The notes below the pieces were generated by a model, which was given only the letters and a program-made list of their open reading frames with translations, did not search any database and was not told where the DNA came from. Positions 1-6,202 of a stretch of 11,188 nt of DNA are shown here, piece after piece; within the stretch, counting starts at the first letter, position 1; every line of letters begins with the position of its first letter. Both the position numbers and the translations under genes were made by a program. This DNA is from Balneolaceae bacterium (lineage in GTDB: Bacteria; Bacteroidota; Rhodothermia; Balneolales; Balneolaceae): contig JAASTO010000074.1 of NCBI GenBank assembly GCA_021767245.1, forward strand, positions 1 through 11,188, in the 5' to 3' direction.

Positions 1-1955
1 GAGACACTTGCCTCAATGAACAGGATGTCACCTCCATAAGGAGTCCAGGCCATACCGGTGGCTACGCCGGGAACGGTGGTACGTTCGGCGGCATCACTGA
101 AGAATTTACGTTTTCCAAGAAATTCCTCAACATCATCCACACCCACATCGAATTTCTCGATCTCGTTTGATGCGATCTTTGCTGCAACACCACGACACAC
201 ACCTGCGATCTGACGTTCGAGATTTCTTACACCGGATTCGCGGGTATATTGATCAATAAGACGTTCAATGGCTTCATCAGAGATCGTGATCTGATTTTCT
301 TTCAGCCCGTTTTCCTCTACCTGTTTAGGGATGAGATATTTCTTAGCGATCTGTGTTTTTTCCTCAAGCGTGTAACCACTGATGTTGATTATTTCCATGC
401 GGTCGCGTAGAGGAGCCGGAATGGTATCCAAAGAGTTTGCCGTAGCAATGAACATGACCTTGGAAAGATCATATTCCAGCTCCAGGTAATTATCAGTGAA
501 TGTATCATTCTGTTCAGGATCCAGCACTTCCAGCAGGGCAGATGTGGGGTCACCACGATAATCCGCTCCAACTTTATCGATCTCATCCAGCATGATCACA
601 GGATTCCCTTTCCCTGCTTTTTTCATGGATCGGATGATTCGTCCCGGAAGGGCACCGATGTATGTTCTACGGTGTCCACGTACTTCTGCCTCATCTCGGA
701 TACCACCCAGGCTAAATCGCTCAAATTCACGATTCAAGGCTCTTGCAATGGATTTGCCGAGTGAGGTCTTACCAACACCCGGAGGTCCATAGAAACAAAG
801 GATAGGAGCCTTCATGTCTTTCTTCAGTTTCAATACAGCCAGGTATTCAATAATTCGTTTTTTGACTTTTTCCAGGCCATAGTGGTCCTCATCCAGCACT
901 TTACGGGCAAATTCAAGATCCAGCTTATCCTTGGAAAACTCATTCCACGGCAGGTCGAGGATCCATTCCACATAGCTGTATATGATTCCATAATTAGGAG
1001 AGGCACTTGGGGTCATTTCCAGACGTTGTAATTCCTTTTCAGCAGTTTCACGGACTTCTTTGGGTAATTTCTTTTTGGCCAGACGCTCTCGCAGTTTTTC
1101 AATATCCTGCTGCTCGGCATCTTCACCCAGTTCTTCCTGAATCGCTTTCATTTGCTGGCGTAGGTAGAATTCCCTCTGTTGATCGTCAATATCAGATTTT
1201 ACTTTTGTCCGGATCTTCTCACTCATATCCAGAACCTGAACTTCCTTCTCAAGGAATTCCATGACTTTATCCAAATTCTCTGAGAACTTTCGGATCTCAA
1301 GCAGGGTCTGCTTTTCATTTACCGAAACGTTCAGATTAGAGGAGATGAAGTTTAACAGGAAGGTTGGGCTGTTAATATTATCAACAGCAATGGAGGCTTC
1401 TGAAGGAATGTTCGGAGACATATTGATGATCTTAGCCGCCGTTTCCTTAATATTGCGAACAGAAGCATCTAGTTCAACCCCCTCGATATCCACTTCCTTA
1501 GGATAAGGTTCTACATCAGCCTTGAAGTAGGGATTACTTTGAGTGAAATCCTTCACCTTGAAATTGGATTTACCCTGGATGACAATACTTTTACTGCCAT
1601 CAGGCATTTTGATCAATTTAAGTATCTGGGCAACGGTTCCAACTGTATGAAGATCTTTATATTCCGGTTCTTCTATATCCTCATTCTTTTGTGTTACCAC
1701 ACCAATGATCTTGTCGCCTTCATAGGCTTCTTTCACCAGTGCCAAAGAACGATCTCTGCCAACGGTAATGGGTACAACAACACCAGGGAACAGTACAGTG
1801 TTTTTCAGGGGTAAAATAGGGAGTGATTCAGGAATTTCAGCTTCATTGAGCTCTCTTTCCTCTTCCTCTGACATTAACGGTATTGCCTGTTCAAAATCAT
1901 CGAAATTGTCGTCAGAATCACTCAAATTTTGAAATAGCTCAAAACGTTGTTTCAT
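1..1955 (-). CDS. lon: ATP-dependent Lon protease, 3' part beyond window
   Basis: Cytoplasmic AAA+ serine protease that unfolds and degrades damaged and short-lived regulatory proteins. An uninterrupted frame gives 651 codons from the ATG at 1953-1955 to the left edge; full Lon proteins are usually about 780-840 residues. After an acidic N-terminal tail (about 1-44), the substrate-binding LON domain begins at LPILPLKNTVLFPG (about 45-58). The helical linker contains REFYLRQQMKAIQEELG (from about 261). The ATPase follows: Walker A GPPGVGKTS (390-398), Walker B VIMLDEIDK (453-461), a sensor-1-like ATAN ending near Asn507, and the PLRDRME arginine region (515-521). The last visible residues, VATGMAWTPYGGDILFIEA, are the start of the Ser-Lys protease domain, so the catalytic dyad is outside the window. 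The leader is AT-rich with no clear Shine-Dalgarno. Family assignment is very secure; activity cannot be judged without the C-terminus. Confidence 0.97.
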   Translation of the reverse strand, partial: MKQRFELFQNLSDSDDNFDDFEQAIPLMSEEEERELNEAEIPESLPILPLKNTVLFPGVVVPITVGRDRSLALVKEAYEGDKIIGVVTQKNEDIEEPEYKDLHTVGTVAQILKLIKMPDGSKSIVIQGKSNFKVKDFTQSNPYFKADVEPYPKEVDIEGVELDASVRNIKETAAKIINMSPNIPSEASIAVDNINSPTFLLNFISSNLNVSVNEKQTLLEIRKFSENLDKVMEFLEKEVQVLDMSEKIRTKVKSDIDDQQREFYLRQQMKAIQEELGEDAEQQDIEKLRERLAKKKLPKEVRETAEKELQRLEMTPSASPNYGIIYSYVEWILDLPWNEFSKDKLDLEFARKVLDEDHYGLEKVKKRIIEYLAVLKLKKDMKAPILCFYGPPGVGKTSLGKSIARALNREFERFSLGGIRDEAEVRGHRRTYIGALPGRIIRSMKKAGKGNPVIMLDEIDKVGADYRGDPTSALLEVLDPEQNDTFTDNYLELEYDLSKVMFIATANSLDTIPAPLRDRMEIINISGYTLEEKTQIAKKYLIPKQVEENGLKENQITISDEAIERLIDQYTRESGVRNLERQIAGVCRGVAAKIASNEIEKFDVGVDDVEEFLGKRKFFSDAAERTTVPGVATGMAWTPYGGDILFIEASV

Positions 1956-2010
1956 AGGTTGTTTATTCTAAAAAAGATTTTTTTGTTTTTATTCATTAGG
2001 CAAATACAAA

Positions 2011-2023
2011 GCCATTTTATGGC
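2011..2023 (-). terminator. Weak hairpin in the gap between the outer-membrane gene and lon
   Basis: The 130-bp gap 1956-2085 separates the outer-membrane gene stop from the lon start. It holds a perfect 5-bp stem (GCCAT/ATGGC) with a 3-nt loop. On the minus strand it is followed by TTTGTATTTG, so it could be a weak terminator for the upstream gene, or part of the lon leader. The stem is short and the T-run is interrupted. No CIRCE-like heat-shock operator was seen. Confidence 0.25.
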
Positions 2024-2085
2024 ATGGAAACAAACCGTCATATATACCCGCTGCCTGTCAGGAAAGTAGGGCAAAGTGTCAGTCT

Positions 2086-3597
2086 TTAAAAATGAATTCG
2101 CAGTGCGGAAACCACGCCTCCGGTTAAAGAAGGTTGCTCTGACAGGGAGTTGGGTTTAAACATAGCCGCAATGGAAATGTCGAATCGCTCGCTCTCTAAT
2201 GCGGTACCGGCACTTATGAAATCCGGTCTTTGTGCTTCAAACCTGACTCCACCACGCAGCGGTAAAAAAGAAAATGGCCGCAGTTCCATTCCAAAAGAAG
2301 AAATCAACTTTGTTGAGTTGAAGGCGTTGTTGGTGAGGCCAACGCTGACATCCGCCATCAGTTTGAGTCGGTTAATTTCAAGCAGGGCGCCACCGTGAAT
2401 AGCCATGGGTAACAGGGTAGAGAAGGTATTATCATCAGGCGTAGGGCTCATGCTAAATGGGTCGGACTCACCGAACATATCTATAAAATGAAGATATTGA
2501 CCTTTTGACCCGTTGAAGGATTCATTGGCAGTGGTGGATGGGAGTATCGCATTTTGTGTGGTATCAGACGGGGTTGAAATCGAGAGGTCGTCAGTAAAGT
2601 ATGAAACCAATCCAATATCGGTCATAGCGAATGACAGTCTTAGTGAGCGTCTGGTTGGCTGACCGTCTCTTCGAATGGCGGAGAGGTCATTACCCAGTGA
2701 AACCAAATAAGTTACTCCGATATCGAGTCCGGCACCGACCCCATTTATATCAAAAGGATCTTCAGAAAAAACCTGATTCGACTGTCTAATCGTATTACCA
2801 TTTAAATACCGTTCGGTTGCTTTTGCTTGTTCCCCTGTGGCACTGTAGTAAAAGCTTTCTAAACGTTCAACAGAGGTGTTATTAACCGACCGGTACTCGT
2901 TATTCCATTCGGCATTTTCGTATTCGGTACCAATGATCACTTTTGGAGCAATACCAATTATAAAGTTATCAAGCCGTGAGGTTAATCCGGTTAAAAAATC
3001 AAAGGATTCTGAGTATCCAAATGAAATCTCATACATGCTTTGTCTGCGATATATGAGTGATCGATCGACTATATCTTGCCCCTCTCCATTCGTTTTAAAT
3101 TCAGGATCATACCACCCAAGCCCGACCTTATAGGAACTGGAAGTTCGGCTTCTCAAAGCAATGGCATAAGAGCGGTCGTTGCGATGCCATTTCACTCCTG
3201 CAAGTGTGATATCTGACCGGACCCTATTACTTGAAAGGGTTGAACGACCCGGGTAATTATTATCTATAATATGCTGTCTCTGGGTATCTTCAATGTTAAG
3301 GGATCCGGGCCGGTAAATCTCGAAATGTTCTTTGATGTGATCAAATTGAGTAGTGATCGATTTATGATTGATCAATTGATCAGCATAAACACCGGAGACA
3401 CCGAGACCTACGGTAAACGTTCTGTCCTTATCAAGTATCAAAAGGTTAGCGGGATTGTAGAAATTTGCATTGAAATCCGTGATATAGGTACTTCCGCCAC
3501 CTCCTAAAGCCATGTTTAGGGGAGTTAGAACAGGCTGGGCCAAACCCAGGGTATATCCTGATAACATAATAAGCAGTGCTGTTAAGACCTGCTTCAT
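2086..3597 (-). CDS. Outer-membrane beta-barrel protein (DUF5723/PorV-like), function unknown
   Basis: A 503-residue predicted secreted protein. Residues 1-20 form a typical signal peptide (MKQ, then a hydrophobic stretch ending GLA), with cleavage likely before Gln21. Next comes the Gly-rich segment MALGGGGSTYITDFNANF and YNPANL, the pattern found after the signal in FadL/PorV-type and DUF5723 outer-membrane barrels of Bacteroidota relatives. The rest is rich in alternating polar/hydrophobic strands and aromatic residues, and the chain ends in Phe (RIHF), the usual terminal aromatic for BAM-dependent insertion. No enzymatic motif was seen. The ATG is preceded by a purine-rich GAAGGAAGG (3602-3610) four bases away, one of the better ribosome-binding candidates here. 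The gene starts 26 bp after the helicase stop, so co-transcription is likely, although a functional link is not obvious. The specific DUF5723 name is from memory of family character; the outer-membrane call is firmer. Confidence 0.75.
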   Translation of the reverse strand: MKQVLTALLIMLSGYTLGLAQPVLTPLNMALGGGGSTYITDFNANFYNPANLLILDKDRTFTVGLGVSGVYADQLINHKSITTQFDHIKEHFEIYRPGSLNIEDTQRQHIIDNNYPGRSTLSSNRVRSDITLAGVKWHRNDRSYAIALRSRTSSSYKVGLGWYDPEFKTNGEGQDIVDRSLIYRRQSMYEISFGYSESFDFLTGLTSRLDNFIIGIAPKVIIGTEYENAEWNNEYRSVNNTSVERLESFYYSATGEQAKATERYLNGNTIRQSNQVFSEDPFDINGVGAGLDIGVTYLVSLGNDLSAIRRDGQPTRRSLRLSFAMTDIGLVSYFTDDLSISTPSDTTQNAILPSTTANESFNGSKGQYLHFIDMFGESDPFSMSPTPDDNTFSTLLPMAIHGGALLEINRLKLMADVSVGLTNNAFNSTKLISSFGMELRPFSFLPLRGGVRFEAQRPDFISAGTALESERFDISIAAMFKPNSLSEQPSLTGGVVSALRIHF

Positions 3598-3623
3598 TTA
3601 ACCTTCCTTCGCTGAAAAAATAA

Positions 3624-5912
3624 CTAATCTATTACCTGAAGAGGAGCCGCCTTTAGCATGAGTTTCTTTTGTCCTCTGTTCTTGAAAAATACAACAACTT
3701 TTGCATCTGTGCCCGATCCCGTTCTTGAAATGATCTTACCGGGACCAAATTTTTTGTGCAAAACATGAACGCCAACCTGAAACGGATCCTCACCTTCCTC
3801 ATAATCATAGTGAATCGTGGCAGATGGGGATTTATACGTTTTTTTCGTTTGGTCTTGTTTCCAGTCGTATTCTACTTCATAATTTGAGGAACCGGAATTA
3901 CTGTTATTATTGAACCGATCTTTCTTTTGGGAGATGGTGGCACCTGTTTCTGTTTGAACCACACCAGGGTCCACTTCATCCAAAAATCTGGAGCGTGCTT
4001 GCCGGGTTTCTTCACCAAATTTAAAACGGCTTCTGCAGTGACTGAAGTACAAACGTTGTTCAGCCCGGGTAATTGCCACATAAAATAATCGGCGTTCTTC
4101 TTCTATATCCACATCGAAATTATTCCGTGCTCCCATTGGGAAAAGATTTTCCTCAAGCCCTACAATAAAGACGACAGGGAATTCGAGTCCCTTGGAAGCG
4201 TGTACGGTCATTAAGGTGATGGCCGGTTTATTTTCATCAAATTTATCCTGATCCGTAATGAGGCTTATTTCCTGTAAAAAGGCACTTAATGAAGCTTTAG
4301 ACTTTCCTTTTTCGAAATAGGAGATGGCATTCTGAAGTTCTATGATGTTATCACGCCGCATCATGGATTCATGGGAATTCTCTTCCACCAATGCCCGCAT
4401 GTAGCCGGACTGTTCAAGAACAGATCGGGTGGTATCGGTCAGAGTGTCTCCGTTTTCAAGGTTGTGCCGCAGATTGTTGATCATATCCACAAATTCACGC
4501 ACCCGGGCTTTAGCCGGCTTGTACACATCAAGCTGTTCAACATTCTGAATAATAGTCCAAATAGATGAACCTTCTTCCCGTGCCTGTTTTATCAGATCCT
4601 GAATGGATTTATTACCGATTCCCCGACTCGGCTCATTGATGATCCTTAAAAGATTGGTTTCATCGTGTGGATTCACCAGAAGGGTCAGATAGGCCAGCAC
4701 ATCTTTGATCTCTTTACGTTGGTAGAAAGAGAGTCCGCCCACCAACTGATAGGTCAGATCCTTTCGTCTCAAAGCCTCTTCAAACACCCTCGACTGATAA
4801 TTGGTGCGGTAGAGAATCGCAAATTCGTTGTTTTTATATCCCTCTCGCATCTTCAGGTTTTGAATGTGACTGGCGATACGATTAGCTTCATCGCGTTCAT
4901 CGAAATTCTCGAGAAGGGTAATACGCTCTCCGTAATCCTGTTCGGTCCACAGGGTTTTATCGAGCTGTTTGGTGTTTTGCTTGATGATGGAATCGGCGCA
5001 TTGCAGAATGGCTTTGGTGGATCGGTAATTTTGCTCTAATGGCACCTGTGTGGCGTTTTCATAATCTTCCTTGAAGTTCAGAATGTTAGAGATATCAGCG
5101 CCTCTGAACGAATAGATACTCTGAGCATCATCCCCAACCACACAAATATTTTCGTACTTATCGGCCAGCATTCTGGTGACTTTGTACTGTGCATGATTAG
5201 TATCCTGATACTCATCGATCAGGATATATTTGAACCGATCCTGATATTTCTCAAGGATCTCCGGATGTTTTTGGAACAACTCGATCGGCTTCACCAACAG
5301 GTCGTCAAAATCCATGGCATTACTTTGCTTGAGCCGTTTATTATAGATCTTATACACCCGCGCGGTAATATCATCCAGCGTACTGCTGATGAACTTTTCC
5401 TGAAAGGTATCGGCAGTGATCAGCTGATTTTTTGAATCACTGATCTTGTTGTGGATGGTTTTGGGCTTGATCTCCTTAGGATCAAAATTCAATTCCTGCA
5501 GGATCTGCTTAACCACCGTTTGGGAGTCATTGGAATCATAAATGGTGAAATCGGATCCATAGCCGATCTTATCGGCTTCAAACCTCAGGATCTTTGAAAA
5601 AATAGAGTGGAAGGTACCCATCCACAATTTAGCGGCTTTATCACCGATCAGATTTCGGATTCGCTCTTTCATTTCACGAGCGGCCTTATTGGTAAAGGTC
5701 AGGGCCAGGATCTGCTCGGGTGCGGCTTTATATTGTTGCAGTAAATAAGCAATTCGGTAGGTCAGAACCCGTGTTTTTCCTGAACCGGCTCCGGCTACGA
5801 TCAGCAGGGGACCGTCGGTATGGGTTACCGCCTGTTTCTGCTGTTTATTCAATGAAGCCAAAAAATCAGGCCGGCCTTTGGGTTCTTCAGATGGAAGTGA
5901 AAATGTTTTCAT
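3624..5912 (-). CDS. pcrA: PcrA/UvrD-type superfamily 1A DNA helicase
   Basis: ATP-driven 3'-5' DNA helicase that acts in nucleotide-excision and mismatch repair, in removing RecA filaments, and at replication-transcription conflicts. The 762 residues carry the full SF1A motif set: Q motif LNKQQKQAV (21-29), Walker A GAGSGKT (41-47), motif Ia LTFTNKAAREM (71-81), Walker B LIDEYQDTN (231-239), motif III VVGDDAQSIYSFRGA (258-272), motif IV QNYRST (294-299), motif V TVHASKGLEFPVVF (569-582) and motif VI ERRLFYVAITRAEQRL (606-621). After a low-complexity linker rich in Asn/Ser (about 665-680) there is a C-terminal Tudor-like domain (about 713-757: GVHVLHKKFGPGKI, then VVVFFKNRGQKKL). That domain is typical of PcrA/UvrD and contacts RNA polymerase in characterised homologues. 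Length and domain order match PcrA/UvrD rather than Rep. The AT-rich leader lacks a clear Shine-Dalgarno. Whether to call it pcrA or uvrD is a naming choice. Confidence 0.95.
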   Translation of the reverse strand: MKTFSLPSEEPKGRPDFLASLNKQQKQAVTHTDGPLLIVAGAGSGKTRVLTYRIAYLLQQYKAAPEQILALTFTNKAAREMKERIRNLIGDKAAKLWMGTFHSIFSKILRFEADKIGYGSDFTIYDSNDSQTVVKQILQELNFDPKEIKPKTIHNKISDSKNQLITADTFQEKFISSTLDDITARVYKIYNKRLKQSNAMDFDDLLVKPIELFQKHPEILEKYQDRFKYILIDEYQDTNHAQYKVTRMLADKYENICVVGDDAQSIYSFRGADISNILNFKEDYENATQVPLEQNYRSTKAILQCADSIIKQNTKQLDKTLWTEQDYGERITLLENFDERDEANRIASHIQNLKMREGYKNNEFAILYRTNYQSRVFEEALRRKDLTYQLVGGLSFYQRKEIKDVLAYLTLLVNPHDETNLLRIINEPSRGIGNKSIQDLIKQAREEGSSIWTIIQNVEQLDVYKPAKARVREFVDMINNLRHNLENGDTLTDTTRSVLEQSGYMRALVEENSHESMMRRDNIIELQNAISYFEKGKSKASLSAFLQEISLITDQDKFDENKPAITLMTVHASKGLEFPVVFIVGLEENLFPMGARNNFDVDIEEERRLFYVAITRAEQRLYFSHCRSRFKFGEETRQARSRFLDEVDPGVVQTETGATISQKKDRFNNNSNSGSSNYEVEYDWKQDQTKKTYKSPSATIHYDYEEGEDPFQVGVHVLHKKFGPGKIISRTGSGTDAKVVVFFKNRGQKKLMLKAAPLQVID

Positions 5913-5985
5913 AAAATATAATTTACCACTCTAATGGAGAACGGAAGTGGGTTTTACAACTCATAAGTTAAATTTATTTCCGACA

Positions 5986-6171
5986 CACATCCCTCTGCTT
6001 TGGTTGCTGAAGCAACAAAGCGGTCTCCCTTCAAAGGGAGAATTATTTTGATACTAAGATTTAAAATGATCAAAACTAACAGGTCGATACTACATCTAAA
6101 ATCCACTAGGGATAATTCCCTCTTTGAAGAGGGACTGAAAAATCAGCGTGCTGATTTTTCAGGGGGATGTG
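5986..6171. repeat. Symmetric hairpin-rich intergenic element (MITE-like)
   Basis: Between valS and the helicase gene is an element of about 186 bp with nested inverted symmetry. Its ends are CACATCCC (5986-5993) and GGGATGTG (6164-6171). Inside them are an outer hairpin on the left (5997-6021, GCTTTGGTTGC/GCAACAAAGC with one bulge) and one on the right (6135-6162, 13-bp arms). Next are two inner hairpins, 6024-6041 (arms TCTCCCTT/AAGGGAGA) and 6117-6134 (arms TCCCTCTT/AAGAGGGA), each with a 2-nt spacer. They are inverted copies of each other, and the symmetry continues into AATTAT/ATAATT. A non-palindromic core (about 6047-6111) has two partly similar halves, each with GATACTA followed by TAAAAT (6050-6067 and 6086-6102). 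There is no transposase and no convincing gene. It looks like a dispersed non-autonomous repeat; copy number cannot be seen from one window. Confidence 0.7.
6135..6162. terminator. Bidirectional terminator-like hairpin after valS
   Basis: Perfect inverted repeat with 13-bp arms (CTGAAAAATCAGC and its complement) around a 2-nt centre, 41 bp past the valS stop. Each strand reads A5, a short GC-containing stem (ATCAG/CTGAT with a 4-nt loop), then T5, so it could stop transcription in either direction. It is also the right outer hairpin of the 5986-6171 element. The run of five T is short, so its strength is uncertain. Confidence 0.45.
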
Positions 6172-6202
6172 AGTGGGGCTGTCAAGTCTGATTTCCTCCA
6201 AC

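Noticed and set aside
389..586. Short minus-strand frame overlapping lon in another phase
   Set aside because: Lon reads uninterrupted through it in its own phase with all ATPase motifs, so this is a shadow frame.
1956..2085. Heat-shock operator or clear promoter for lon
   Set aside because: No CIRCE-type inverted repeat is present. TATATATG and TATTTG resemble a -7 box, but neither has a TTTG at the usual distance.
4665..5039. 124-codon open frame antisense to the helicase gene
   Set aside because: It is a mirror of a strongly conserved gene on the other strand, with no family match that I recognise. Similar antisense frames inside lon, valS and the outer-membrane gene were dropped for the same reason.
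6000..6191. 63-codon plus-strand frame and an overlapping minus-strand frame (6106-6303) in the valS-helicase gap
   Set aside because: The first is almost entirely the palindromic element and the second is half valS antisense. Codons follow the hairpin symmetry and no ribosome-binding site is seen.
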